Assembly: GCF_000938305.1 (NCBI RefSeq)
Contig: NZ_JYMT01000027.1
Location: forward strand, 1-64,000
DNA: 64,000 nucleotides
Source of the DNA: Bradyrhizobium sp. LTSP885
Lineage (GTDB): Bacteria; Pseudomonadota; Alphaproteobacteria; Rhizobiales; Xanthobacteraceae
Direction: 5' to 3'
Shown: positions 50,351 to 58,965 of the stretch, piece after piece
Numbering within the stretch: position 1 is the first letter of the stretch
Layout: every line of letters starts with the position of its first letter
Notes under the pieces: generated by a model
Seen by the model: only the letters and a program-made list of their open reading frames with translations
Database searches by the model: none
What the model was told of the DNA's origin: nothing
Position numbers and translations under genes: made by a program

Positions 50351-50463
50351 CAATCCAGGGAATTCGTTCCCCTCGCACGAAAACCGAAACCCATAGCGAC
50401 TGAACAAAAAGCCGACCCGGGCTACTCGTCCGAGGCTGGTATCGAACACGAAGGAATCAAACG

Positions 50464-50847
50464 ATGTTCGCAGTCATCAAAACCGGCGGCCGGCAGTTCC
50501 GCGTCGTTCCGAATGATGTACTCGAGATAGGCAAGATCGCCGGCGAAGTCGGTACGATCATCCAGCTTGGCGAAGTTCTGGTGCTCGGCGGTGACACGCC
50601 CGTGCTGGGAACGCCCACCGTGGCAGGCGCGACCGTTGCAGCCGAAGTGCTGCAGCACAAGCGTGGCCCCAAGGTGATCGCGTTCAAGAAGCGTCGCCGC
50701 AAGAATTCACGCCGCAAGCGCGGCTATCGCGACGAGCTCACGGTGCTTCGCATCACCGAGATTCTCGCCGATAATGCCAAGCCGACCATCGGCCCGCGGC
50801 CGAAGCGGGAAAAGCCGGTGGCAGCGCCCGCCGAGGAAGCCGCATAG
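50464..50847 (+). CDS. rplU: 50S ribosomal protein L21
   Basis: A 127-residue ribosomal protein binding 23S rRNA. The family pattern is complete: MFAVIKTGGRQFRVVPNDVL, EVLVLGGDTPVLGTPTVAGA, and KVIAFKKRRRKNSRRKRGYR, followed by an alanine/proline-rich tail common in alphaproteobacteria. It is first in the rplU-rpmA operon, downstream of a strong promoter and a structured leader. Confidence 0.97.
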   Translation: MFAVIKTGGRQFRVVPNDVLEIGKIAGEVGTIIQLGEVLVLGGDTPVLGTPTVAGATVAAEVLQHKRGPKVIAFKKRRRKNSRRKRGYRDELTVLRITEILADNAKPTIGPRPKREKPVAAPAEEAA

Positions 50848-50873
50848 GCCTCTCGCGCGCGAAAAGGTTGATC

Positions 50874-50896
50874 GTCACGCGGCAAATCCGCGTGAC
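50874..50896 (+). promoter_or_regulatory. hairpin between rplU and rpmA
   Basis: GTCACGCGG and CCGCGTGAC form a perfect 9-bp stem with a 5-nt loop in the 112-bp spacer. There is no T-run, so it may tune the L21:L27 ratio or mRNA stability rather than end transcription. Confidence 0.5.
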
Positions 50897-50959
50897 CAGA
50901 ATTGAAATGATTCCGTCAAGGAATTGATCTAGAGATTCTAGCGAAGTCGGAGACGAGCC

Positions 50960-51229
50960 ATGGCTCACAAAAAAGCAGGCGGTTCATCGCGTAACGGACG
51001 TGATTCCAAGGGCAAGCGCCTTGGCGTCAAGGCGTTCGGTGGCGAGCGCGTGATCCCCGGTAACATCATCGCGCGTCAGCGCGGCACCACCTGGCATCCC
51101 GGCCTTAATGTCGGCATGGGCACCGACCATACTCTCTTCGCGAAGATCGAGGGTCATGTCGAGTTCCGCGCCAAAGCCAACGGCCGCACATTCGTATCGG
51201 TCGTCCCGATGGCGGAAGCGGCCGAATAG
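50960..51229 (+). CDS. rpmA: 50S ribosomal protein L27
   Basis: An 89-residue protein near the peptidyl-transferase centre. MAHKKAGGSSRNGRDSKGKR and VIPGNIIARQRGTTWHPGLN are the conserved L27 segments. The N-terminus is of the short Gram-negative type without a cleaved extension. An intrinsic terminator follows at 51290-51321. Confidence 0.97.
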   Translation: MAHKKAGGSSRNGRDSKGKRLGVKAFGGERVIPGNIIARQRGTTWHPGLNVGMGTDHTLFAKIEGHVEFRAKANGRTFVSVVPMAEAAE

Positions 51230-51289
51230 ACGGTGGACAAACACGAGTCCGCCGGGTCCTGTTGAACCGGCGGAGTCGAAATGGGCTCC

Positions 51290-51321
51290 AAGGGAGGCGG
51301 GACAACCGGCCTCCCTTTTTT
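51290..51321 (+). terminator. intrinsic terminator of rplU-rpmA
   Basis: AAGGGAGGC and GCCTCCCTT pair with a 10-nt loop, followed by a run of T. It lies 60 bp after rpmA. A second inverted repeat (CCGCCGG / CCGGCGG, about 51250-51273) precedes it. Confidence 0.85.
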
Positions 51322-51398
51322 GTTGCGCGGGTTCCAGTTCGACCGCGCGCAACATTCCAAGCGTTGCGTACCGTTGTTTCGCATCACAGGAGCCCGAC

Positions 51399-51995
51399 AT
51401 GTTGCAGGACATCCCGACCCCGACCTTGCGCGAGGCGAGAGCGTGCGTCCTCGAGACCGAACGGCTGACATTGCGCAAGCCGACGCTCGCGGACGTAAAA
51501 GCAATTGCCCGTCTCGCCAATGATCGCCGCATCGCGGAGAACACCCGTCGGCTGCCGCATCCCTACAGCCAGGACGACGCCATCGATTTCGTGCGTGCGC
51601 TCGCCGAGGGCGGACGCGAGACGGTTTTCCTGATCGAGAACAATCATACGCCGATCGGAATGGTCGGCGTCGACTGGCGCGAGGCGACCACGGCGGAACT
51701 CGGCTATTGGCTCGGCGTCGACCATTGGGGCCAGGGTTTCGGCACCGAGGCCGCACGCGCGGTGATCGATTACTTTTTCGAGGAATTCGATCTCGACCAG
51801 CTGATATCAGGCGCCCGCGTCGCGAATCCGTCGTCGCGCAACATCCTTGAGAAATGCGGCTTCCAGTGGAGCGGCGTCGAGCTGCACCGCTTCGAGGCGC
51901 TGGGCTCGTCGAGCCCGGTGGACTGCTTCCGCCTGTCGCGCGGCGTCTGGGCCTCGCTAAAGACCTGGAGCCATTCGACGCGGCGGCAGGGTTGA
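51399..51995 (+). CDS. GNAT-family N-acetyltransferase
   Basis: A 198-residue GNAT acetyltransferase of the RimJ/RimL-like group: LETERLTLRKPTLADVKAIA at the start, ELGYWLGVDHWGQGFGTEAA for acetyl-CoA binding, and NPSSRNILEKCGFQWSGV near the end. ATG 51399 follows AGGAG. It may acetylate a protein N-terminus or a small molecule. It is separated from rpmA by a terminator and so has its own promoter, or runs on poorly. Confidence 0.88.
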   Translation: MLQDIPTPTLREARACVLETERLTLRKPTLADVKAIARLANDRRIAENTRRLPHPYSQDDAIDFVRALAEGGRETVFLIENNHTPIGMVGVDWREATTAELGYWLGVDHWGQGFGTEAARAVIDYFFEEFDLDQLISGARVANPSSRNILEKCGFQWSGVELHRFEALGSSSPVDCFRLSRGVWASLKTWSHSTRRQG

Positions 51996-52165
51996 TCTTC
52001 ACCCTCCCTGGAGGGGGAGGGTCGGATCGCATTGAGCAACGCGAAATGCGATCCGGGGTGGGGTGATCTCTCCGCACGGATACTTCTGGACGTGGAAAGA
52101 CCTCCACCCCACCCCGCCGCTCATTGCATTCGCGTCGACCCTCCCCCTCCAGGGGAGGGTGATAG
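51996..52165. repeat. long imperfect palindrome of the rhizobial intergenic type
   Basis: About 165 bp. The left side ACCCTCCCTGGAGGGGGAGG with GGGGTGGGGTGATC is mirrored on the right by CCACCCCACCCC and CCCTCCCCCTCCAGGGGAGG. Within the left arm GGATCGCATT (52024-52033) and AATGCGATCC (52045-52054) form an inner hairpin. It fills the space between the convergent GNAT and transporter genes and probably ends both transcripts. I recognise this kind of sequence from Bradyrhizobium genomes, where it is repeated; only one copy is in the window. Confidence 0.65.
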
Positions 52166-53080
52166 TCACGCCGGCGGATTCACCGCCGGCTGCTGCCGCC
52201 CGAGCTGCTGCTCGCGCAGGAAGATATAGAGTCCTGCGCCGATAATGATCGCGGCACCGACGATCGTGGCCCAGGACGGCACGTCGCCGAACACCACAAA
52301 GCCGAAGATCACCGCCCAGACGATCATCGAATATTGATAGGGCACCACCACGCTCGCCGGCGCGAGCTTCAGCGAGCGGTTCACGCAGAGCAGGGCTGCG
52401 ACCGAGATGATGCCGGCGGCGAAGAACAGCCCGAGGCTGCCGGCGGATGGCGTCACCCAGCCGAACGGCGACAGCGCCGCGCCCAGGATGAACGTGCCGC
52501 CGAATTGCGACGACGCCAGCACGATGTCGGGTGTCGATCGCAGCGATCGCGTGATCAGCATCAACACCGCAAACGACAGGCTCCCGCCAAGTGCGATCAT
52601 CGCCGGCCAACTGATCGTCTGCGAGGATGGCCTGAGCGCGATCAACACGCCGCAAAAGCCGACCAGGATCGCCGTCCAGCGCCGCCAGCCCACATGCTCA
52701 CCGAGCACGAGGCCCGACATTGCGGTGACGAAGATCGGTCCGGCCAGATAATAGGTGATGACGTCGGCGAGCGGCAGATAGACGGTTGCGAGGAAGAACG
52801 CTGCGACCTCGAGCGTCGACAGTATCACCCGCAGCAATTGCAGCCAGGGGCGCTCGAGATGCAGGAAATCGGCGCGCTGCTTCCACACCATCGGCAGCAG
52901 CACGATCAGTGCCGCGAAGGCGCGCAGCCACAGCAACTGCCCGACCGAATAGGTCGCGACCATGAACTTGCCCATCGCGTCGCCGAACGAGAACATGAAG
53001 ATCGACAGCAGCATCAATCCGATGCCGGCGAGCCGCGCGGATCGATCGTCGTAGGAGGACAGTTTTGCGAACAGGCTCAT
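52166..53080 (-). CDS. DMT-superfamily (EamA) transporter
   Basis: A 304-residue membrane protein with ten predicted helices arranged as two EamA repeats (GIGLMLLSIFMFSFGDAMGK in the first half; LALGG-like SWPAMIALGGSLSFAVLMLI in the second). LADVITYYLAGPIFVTAMSG with GEHVGWRRW is typical of the RhaT/YdcZ-like exporters of amino acids or metabolites. The substrate is unknown. It is convergent with the GNAT gene and divergent from the MaoC gene. Confidence 0.92.
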   Translation of the reverse strand: MSLFAKLSSYDDRSARLAGIGLMLLSIFMFSFGDAMGKFMVATYSVGQLLWLRAFAALIVLLPMVWKQRADFLHLERPWLQLLRVILSTLEVAAFFLATVYLPLADVITYYLAGPIFVTAMSGLVLGEHVGWRRWTAILVGFCGVLIALRPSSQTISWPAMIALGGSLSFAVLMLITRSLRSTPDIVLASSQFGGTFILGAALSPFGWVTPSAGSLGLFFAAGIISVAALLCVNRSLKLAPASVVVPYQYSMIVWAVIFGFVVFGDVPSWATIVGAAIIIGAGLYIFLREQQLGRQQPAVNPPA

Positions 53081-53270
53081 CTTGCTTCTGTTGCCGCCGC
53101 GTGAGTCGGGCTGGCTTTGTTGACGGTTTTAGCGACGTGGTTGCGCAGGACAACCCCAAGGGAGCCAAAAAGGAGGGCGCCAAAAGACAGCAAATCGAAC
53201 CAATTGTCGCAGTGCGGCACCTGCGCTACCGGTAGATCAGCCCTTCAAAGAACAGCGCAGGAAACGCCGC

Positions 53271-53750
53271 ATGACCGAGTTCGATCCTACCCAGCACCGC
53301 ATGGTACCTGCGCAGCGGTGGTTCGAGGATTTTGTGCTTGGCGAGCGCTTCGTGATCCCGAGCCGGACGCAGACTTCGGCCGTGTTCGCCGCCTTCCAGA
53401 CCGCGAGCGGCGACACCCATCCGATCCATTACGACGTCGAGTATTGCCGCACGCGCGGCATGCCGGACCTGCTCGCGCATGGCTTCCAGACGCTGGTGCA
53501 CACGGCGCCCGGCGCGGGGCTGTTTCCCTATGTCGTGGAGGAGTCGCTGATCGGCTTTCTCGAACAGTCGAGCAAGTTCCTGAAACCCGTCTACGCCGGC
53601 GACACCATCTACCCCGCACTCGAGGTGATCGAGCTCGCACCTGGCCGCAGCACCGGCGTGGTGACGCTGCGCTCGACCGTGCACAACCAGCGCCGCGAAC
53701 TGGTGCTGGAGGGGATGCAGAAGTTCCTGGTCCTACGCCGGCCGGAATAA
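53271..53750 (+). CDS. MaoC-like (R)-specific enoyl-CoA hydratase family protein
   Basis: A 159-residue hot-dog fold protein. FQTASGDTHPIHYDVEYCRT carries the catalytic Asp and His of the hydratase 2 motif, and GMPDLLAHGFQTLVHTAPG follows as in MaoC proteins. Members hydrate enoyl-CoAs or related thioesters. It stands alone before the obgE cluster, so the substrate cannot be inferred from neighbours. Confidence 0.9.
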   Translation: MTEFDPTQHRMVPAQRWFEDFVLGERFVIPSRTQTSAVFAAFQTASGDTHPIHYDVEYCRTRGMPDLLAHGFQTLVHTAPGAGLFPYVVEESLIGFLEQSSKFLKPVYAGDTIYPALEVIELAPGRSTGVVTLRSTVHNQRRELVLEGMQKFLVLRRPE

Positions 53751-53888
53751 ATGCTCAGCAATCGGGCCGAGGCCGCAAAAAGGCCCGAAAATTAAGGCTT
53801 TTCGCCAAAGTGAGGGCGCTTCCGGGTTGCCGCAGCGGCCGCCCTGCCCTAACTAGGGAAATGCCGGTTCTGACAACGCCAAGGCCGG

Positions 53889-53955
53889 GCTCCAAATTCT
53901 CGTTTTGACGCGTTTTCTTCGCGCGAACCGGCGTCCATTTCGCTCGAAAACGCTA
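53889..53955 (-). repeat. dispersed palindromic repeat, copy 2 (partial, reversed)
   Basis: Read on the minus strand it gives CTAGCGTTTTCGAGCGAA, TGGA, CCGGTTCGC, GAAGAAAACGCGTCAA, then ACGAGAATTTGGAGC, matching the left half of the copy at 13848-13953. The terminal hairpin half is missing. It ends 11 bp before the obgE start codon, so it forms part of the obgE leader. Confidence 0.75.
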
Positions 53956-53966
53956 GTGTTGAGATC

Positions 53967-55010
53967 ATGAAATTCCTCGATGAAGCCAAGGTCTATATTC
54001 GCTCCGGCGACGGCGGCAATGGCTGCGTCGCGTTCCGGCGCGAGAAGTTCATCGAGTTCGGCGGCCCGTCCGGCGGCAATGGCGGCCGCGGCGGCGACGT
54101 CATCATCGAGGCCGTCGACGGCCTCAATACGCTGATCGACTATCGCTACCAGCAGCACTTCAAGGCGCCAAAGGGCACCAATGGCATGGGCAAGGACCGC
54201 CATGGCGCTAACGGCAAGCCGATCGTGCTGAAGGTGCCCGTCGGCACCCAGGTGTTCGACGAGGACCGCGAGACGCTGCTGCACGACTTCACCACGCTCG
54301 GTGAGAAATTCGTGCTGGCCGAAGGCGGCAATGGCGGCTTTGGCAATGCGCATTTCAAATCCTCCACCAACCGCACGCCGCGCAATGCCAATCCCGGCCA
54401 GACCGGCGAAGAACGCTGGATCTGGCTGCACCTGAAGCTGATCGCCGATGCGGGTCTGGTTGGCCTGCCCAACGCCGGCAAGTCGACCTTCCTGTCGGTC
54501 GTAAGCGCGGCAAAACCGAAGATCGCCGACTATCCCTTCACCACCCTGCATCCGCAGCTTGGCGTGGTGAATGTCGGCGGCCGTGAGTTCGTGCTGGCCG
54601 ATATTCCCGGCCTGATCGAAGGCGCCCATGAAGGCGTCGGCCTCGGTGACCGCTTCCTCGGCCATGTCGAACGCTGCCGCGTGCTGCTGCATCTGATCGA
54701 TGCGACCTGCGAGCATGCCGGCAAGGCGTACAAGACCGTGCGCACCGAGATCGAGGCGTATGAGGGTGAGCTCGCCGACAAGATCGAAATCGTCGCGCTG
54801 AACAAGATCGACGCAGTTACGCCGGACGAGTTGAAGAAGCAGAAGGACCGGCTCAAGCGGGCGGCGAAGAAGACGCCGCTGCTGATCTCCGGCGTCACCG
54901 GCGAAGGCGTGCCGGAGGCCTTGCGCGCGCTGGTCGAGGTGATCGGCGAGGCGCCGGTATCAAACAAGGCCAAGGGCCAGACGGAGCCGTGGGCGACGCC
55001 GGGACCGTAG
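53967..55010 (+). CDS. obgE: GTPase Obg/CgtA
   Basis: A 347-residue GTPase needed for 50S assembly and stress responses. The glycine-rich Obg domain (residues 1-158) starts MKFLDEAKVYIRSGDGGNGC and contains GGPSGGNGGRGGDV. The G domain follows with GLPNAGKSTFLSVVSAAKPK (G1), DIPGLIEGAHEGVGLG (G3) and ALNKID (G4). The C-terminal extension is short. It heads the obgE-proB-proA-nadD-rsfS-rlmH run. Its leader carries the dispersed repeat, and the ribosome-binding site (GAG) is weak. Confidence 0.96.
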   Translation: MKFLDEAKVYIRSGDGGNGCVAFRREKFIEFGGPSGGNGGRGGDVIIEAVDGLNTLIDYRYQQHFKAPKGTNGMGKDRHGANGKPIVLKVPVGTQVFDEDRETLLHDFTTLGEKFVLAEGGNGGFGNAHFKSSTNRTPRNANPGQTGEERWIWLHLKLIADAGLVGLPNAGKSTFLSVVSAAKPKIADYPFTTLHPQLGVVNVGGREFVLADIPGLIEGAHEGVGLGDRFLGHVERCRVLLHLIDATCEHAGKAYKTVRTEIEAYEGELADKIEIVALNKIDAVTPDELKKQKDRLKRAAKKTPLLISGVTGEGVPEALRALVEVIGEAPVSNKAKGQTEPWATPGP

Positions 55011-55117
55011 GGGTGAACGCCTCGCCCTCGCCACTTCCAAAGTCCTGACGTGGCGCGTATTGCTTCCCAAGCTTCAAAGATCTTGCTTCAAAGACCTTGT
55101 TTTCCAGACCCAAGCCC

Positions 55118-56260
55118 ATGCAACGCCCTGCGCTCAAGAACTTTCGCCGCATCGTCGTCAAGGTCGGCTCGTCTCTGCTGGTCGACTCGCAGGCGGGCGA
55201 GGTGCGCGCGTCCTGGCTCGCGGCACTGGTCGACGATATCGCGAAACTGCACAAGGAAGGCCGCGAGGTCATGGTGGTGTCGTCGGGCTCGATTGCGCTC
55301 GGCCGCAGCCGCCTGAAGCTGCCGCGCGGACCGCTGAAGCTCGAGGAGAGCCAGGGCGCCGCCGCCGTCGGTCAGATCGCGCTGGCGCGGATCTGGTCGG
55401 AAGTGCTCGGCCATCACGGCATCGGCGCCGGCCAAATTCTCGTCACGCTGCAGGACACCGAGGAGCGCCGCCGCTATCTCAACGCACGCTCGACGATCGC
55501 AAAGCTGCTCGAATGGCGCGCGGTGCCTGTGATCAACGAGAACGACACGGTCGCCACCAACGAAATCCGTTACGGCGACAACGACCGCCTCGCCGCCCGC
55601 GTCGCCACCATGGCGAGCGCGGACCTCCTGATCCTGCTGTCCGACATCGACGGCCTCTACACCGCGCCACCCGCGGCCAATCCCGAAGCAAGGCTGATCC
55701 CGATCGTCGAGAGCGTCACCTCGGAGATCGAGGCGATGGCGGGCGCCGCTGAATCCGAATTGTCGCGCGGCGGCATGTACACCAAGATCGAAGCCGCGAA
55801 GATCGCGACCACCGCCGGCACCCATATGCTGATCGCCTCCGGCAAGATCGAGCATCCATTGCAGGCGATCGCCGACGGCGGCCGCTGCACCTGGTTCCTC
55901 ACCCCCGCCAATCCGGTGACGGCGCGAAAACGCTGGATCGCGGGCTCGCTGGAGCCCAAGGGCACGCTGACCATCGATGCCGGCGCGGTGAACGCGCTGC
56001 GCGCGGGCAAAAGCCTGCTTCCGGCCGGTGTTGTCAGGGTCGACGGCCAATTCGCGCGCGGCGACGCAGTGGTGGTGCGCGGCCCCGATACCCATGAAAT
56101 CGGCCGCGGCCTCGTCGCCTACGACGCCGAGAACGCCGAGAAGATCAAGGGCCGCTCCTCGCCGGACGTGATGGCCATTCTCGGGACCAGCGGCCGGTCC
56201 GAAATGATCCATCGCGACGACCTGGTGGTGGGCCCGGCGGGCACCTTCCCGGCCAAGTAG
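55118..56260 (+). CDS. proB: glutamate 5-kinase
   Basis: A 380-residue first enzyme of proline synthesis, phosphorylating glutamate. The amino-acid-kinase domain runs from FRRIVVKVGSSLLVDSQAGE through VVSSGSIALGRSRLKL, INENDTVATNEIRYGDNDRL and GGMYTKIEAAKIATTAGTHM, and a PUA domain occupies the last 90 residues (GTLTIDAGAVNALRAGKSLL onward). ATG 55118 is chosen; TTG 55097 would add seven residues, and neither has a clear ribosome-binding site. proA follows after 135 bp. Confidence 0.95.
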   Translation: MQRPALKNFRRIVVKVGSSLLVDSQAGEVRASWLAALVDDIAKLHKEGREVMVVSSGSIALGRSRLKLPRGPLKLEESQGAAAVGQIALARIWSEVLGHHGIGAGQILVTLQDTEERRRYLNARSTIAKLLEWRAVPVINENDTVATNEIRYGDNDRLAARVATMASADLLILLSDIDGLYTAPPAANPEARLIPIVESVTSEIEAMAGAAESELSRGGMYTKIEAAKIATTAGTHMLIASGKIEHPLQAIADGGRCTWFLTPANPVTARKRWIAGSLEPKGTLTIDAGAVNALRAGKSLLPAGVVRVDGQFARGDAVVVRGPDTHEIGRGLVAYDAENAEKIKGRSSPDVMAILGTSGRSEMIHRDDLVVGPAGTFPAK

Positions 56261-56395
56261 GCGCAAAGTAGGCCCAAATAGCCTATTGGGCCGATCGGCC
56301 GGCGGCCCGCCGCCATCTGCCATACCGGTTCCGCGCCTCGCCAACCCCTCAATTGTCATGCTAGAACATGGCCTTAATCTAAAGCTGGGACGTCC

Positions 56396-57688
56396 ATGAC
56401 CGCGCCTCTGAAGGCGATCGACGGCAACGCCGATCTCTCCGCCCTGATGTCCGACCTCGCCGTCAAGGCGCGCACTGCCGCGCGCGTGCTGGCGCTGGCG
56501 TCGCCGGAGCAGAAGAACCGGGCCCTCGCGGCCATTGAACGTGCGATCCGCAGCAACGCGCGAGCCATCCTCGCTGCCAATGCCGAGGATGTCGCGGAGG
56601 CGCGCGCAGCCGGCATGACCTCTGCGTTCGTCGACCGCCTGACGCTGACGCAGGCACGCGTCGACGGGATGGCCGACGGCGTTGCAACCGTGCGCGAGAT
56701 TCCTGATCCGGTCGGCGCCGTCACCGAGAGCTGGCAGCGGCCGAACGGCATGACGATCGAGCGCGTGCGCGTACCGCTCGGCGTGATCGGGGTGATCTTC
56801 GAAAGCCGTCCCAATGTCGCGGCCGATGCCGGCGTGCTGTGCCTGAAGTCGGGCAATGCCGTGATCCTGCGCGGCGGCTCCGACAGCTTCCGCTCCTGCC
56901 GCGCGATCCATGACTGCCTGGTGCAGGGCCTGCGCGAGGCCGGCCTCCCCGAGGCCGCGATCACCCTGGTGCCGACGCGCGACCGCACAGCGGTCGGCCT
57001 GATGCTCACGGGATTGAACGGCGGCATCGACGTGATCGTGCCGCGTGGCGGCAAGAGCCTGGTTGCGCGCGTCGAGACGGAAGCGCGGGTACCCGTGTTC
57101 GCGCATCTTGAGGGCGTCAACCACGTCTATGTCGATCGTTCGGCCAATCTCGACATGGCGAAGAAGATCGTGCTCAACGCCAAGATGCGGCGCCCGGGTG
57201 TCTGCGGCGCTGCGGAGACCCTGCTGGTGGATCGCACGGCTGTTGCGACGAGCCTGAAGCCGCTGATCGAGATGTTGATCAATGCCGGCTGTGAGGTGCG
57301 CGGCGACGACACGGTGCAAGGCGCTGATGCCAGGGTGAAGCCCGCGTCGGACGAGGATTGGGACACCGAATATGAGGACGCGATCATCTCGGCGAAGATC
57401 GTGGATGGCCTCGATGAAGCGATCGCGCATATTCAAAGTCACGGTTCGCATCACACCGATGCGATCGTGACGGAAGATGCCGCGGCCGCGCAGCGATTTC
57501 TCGGCGAGGTCGACTCCGCGATCGTGCTGCATAACGCTTCGACGCAGTTTGCCGACGGCGGTGAGTTCGGCTTCGGCGCCGAGATCGGGATTGCGACCGG
57601 CAAATTCCACGCCCGCGGCCCGGTCGGCGCCGAGCAACTGACGAGCTTCAAATATCGCGTCCACGGCACCGGACAGACGCGGCCGTGA
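56396..57688 (+). CDS. proA: gamma-glutamyl phosphate reductase
   Basis: A 430-residue second enzyme of proline synthesis, reducing glutamyl phosphate to the semialdehyde with NADPH. Family landmarks are PLGVIGVIFESRPNVAADAG, the segment VPTRDRTAVGLMLT, VIVPRGGKSLVARVETEARV and the catalytic cysteine in KMRRPGVCGAAETLLVD. GGGA precedes ATG 56396. It is linked to proB in one transcription unit. Confidence 0.96.
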   Translation: MTAPLKAIDGNADLSALMSDLAVKARTAARVLALASPEQKNRALAAIERAIRSNARAILAANAEDVAEARAAGMTSAFVDRLTLTQARVDGMADGVATVREIPDPVGAVTESWQRPNGMTIERVRVPLGVIGVIFESRPNVAADAGVLCLKSGNAVILRGGSDSFRSCRAIHDCLVQGLREAGLPEAAITLVPTRDRTAVGLMLTGLNGGIDVIVPRGGKSLVARVETEARVPVFAHLEGVNHVYVDRSANLDMAKKIVLNAKMRRPGVCGAAETLLVDRTAVATSLKPLIEMLINAGCEVRGDDTVQGADARVKPASDEDWDTEYEDAIISAKIVDGLDEAIAHIQSHGSHHTDAIVTEDAAAAQRFLGEVDSAIVLHNASTQFADGGEFGFGAEIGIATGKFHARGPVGAEQLTSFKYRVHGTGQTRP

Positions 57689-57716
57689 TTATTCCCCGAC
57701 GCGGGCGGTAGAGCCA

Positions 57717-58358
57717 TTGCAGCAAGCTCCGACCGCGCAGCGACCCGCAGCCCGCGCCATTCCGTTCTACACCAACGGCATGCGCATCGGGCTGCTCGGC
57801 GGCTCCTTCAATCCGCCGCACGCCGCGCATCGCGCCATCAGCCTGTTCGCGCTCAAGCGTCTGCAGCTCGATCGGGTCTGGTGGTTGTTGACGCCGGGCA
57901 ATCCGCTGAAGGATCACAACGGCCTGCACGCGCTCGCCGAGCGCGCCGAGGCCGCGCGCCGCACCGCCGATGACCCGCGCATCGACATCAGCTGTCTCGA
58001 AGCTGTCATTGGTACGCGCTATACGGTCGACACGATCATCCACTTGCGCCGCCGCGTCTCCGGCGTGCACTTTGTCTGGATCATGGGCGCTGACAACCTT
58101 GCGCAATTCCATCGCTGGAAAGACTGGCGGCGCATCGCCTCGGATGTGCCGATTGCCGTGATCGACCGTCCGCCCGAAAGTTTCCGCGCGCTTGCCGCAC
58201 CGGCCGCGCAGGCGCTTGCGCGCTATCGCATGCCCGAAAATCAGGCGATCCGGCTGGCTGATCAGCCGGCGCCGGCCTGGGTGTTCCTGACCGGCATGAA
58301 ATCCAAGCTGTCTTCGACCGGCCTTCGGAACCCGGACGGGAGCTGGAGGACGGCGTGA
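57717..58358 (+). CDS. nadD: nicotinate-nucleotide adenylyltransferase
   Basis: A 213-residue NAD biosynthesis enzyme joining ATP and nicotinate mononucleotide. MRIGLLGGSFNPPHAAHRAI gives the nucleotidyltransferase HxGH-like motif, followed by VWWLLTPGNPLKDHNGL and FVWIMGADNLAQFHRWKDW. The start is uncertain: TTG 57717 gives a 21-residue N-terminal tail often seen in relatives, ATG 57780 gives the core; neither has a strong ribosome-binding site. The order nadD-rsfS-rlmH is standard. Confidence 0.93.
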   Translation: MQQAPTAQRPAARAIPFYTNGMRIGLLGGSFNPPHAAHRAISLFALKRLQLDRVWWLLTPGNPLKDHNGLHALAERAEAARRTADDPRIDISCLEAVIGTRYTVDTIIHLRRRVSGVHFVWIMGADNLAQFHRWKDWRRIASDVPIAVIDRPPESFRALAAPAAQALARYRMPENQAIRLADQPAPAWVFLTGMKSKLSSTGLRNPDGSWRTA

Positions 58359-58480
58359 AGGGCGTAAAGGGTTACTGGAATGTTGAAACCATTAACCCCA
58401 CATGCGTAGAATGGTGCGCGGGCGCCGAGGATTCGGTCCCCGCGATACAGTGAAAGGAATGGTCCCTGGCCACATCTGTA

Positions 58481-58915
58481 TTGTCAAAGTCTGTTTTACC
58501 CAAGGTTCCCAAGACTTCAGGTCTTAAGACTGCGCGTAAAACATCGACGAAAACCGCGGCCTTGAAGGCGCAACCCGACGCCGACAAGACCTTGAACCTG
58601 ATCCTCTCCCGCCTCGACGATATGAAGGCGGAAGAAACGGTCACCATCGACCTTCGCGGCAAATCGGCATATTCCGACTACATGATCGTCACCTCGGGCC
58701 GGGCCAACCGGCACGTCGGCGCGATCGCGGAAAATGTGACGAAGGGCCTGAAGGAAAACGGGATCAAAAGCGTCCATGTCGAGGGCTTGTCCAATTGCGA
58801 CTGGGTGCTGATCGATTCCGGCGACGTGGTCGTGCACGTGTTCAGACCCGAGGTGCGCGAGTTCTACAATCTCGAACGATTGTGGACTCAGAACCCGGCG
58901 GTCACGGCAGTCTGA
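58481..58915 (+). CDS. rsfS: ribosome silencing factor RsfS
   Basis: A 144-residue factor that binds L14 and blocks subunit joining under starvation. The core reads LILSRLDDMKAEETVTIDLR, SDYMIVTSGRANRHVGAIAE and NCDWVLIDSGDVVVHVFRPE. The N-terminal 35 residues are a Lys/Thr-rich tail. No ATG is in frame: an in-frame TGA at 58451 leaves only CTG 58466 and TTG 58481 as near-canonical starts. AAAGGA (58453-58458) sits 7 nt before the CTG but 22 nt before the TTG, so the true start may be CTG 58466. Confidence 0.9.
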   Translation: MSKSVLPKVPKTSGLKTARKTSTKTAALKAQPDADKTLNLILSRLDDMKAEETVTIDLRGKSAYSDYMIVTSGRANRHVGAIAENVTKGLKENGIKSVHVEGLSNCDWVLIDSGDVVVHVFRPEVREFYNLERLWTQNPAVTAV

Positions 58916-58965
58916 GTTTCGTGAAGCCGATGCGAATCGGCTGAGGCGCATGGTAACGTGCGCTG

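Noticed and set aside
51996..52165. Possible CRISPR array or IS remnant
   Set aside because: There are two inverted arms and one inner hairpin, but no regularly spaced direct repeats, no transposase and no cas genes.
55088..57664. A very long open frame (over 850 codons) on the minus strand
   Set aside because: It runs antisense through proB and proA, whose products match known enzymes over their whole length. Its translation is H/R/D-rich low-complexity sequence typical of an antisense frame in GC-rich DNA.
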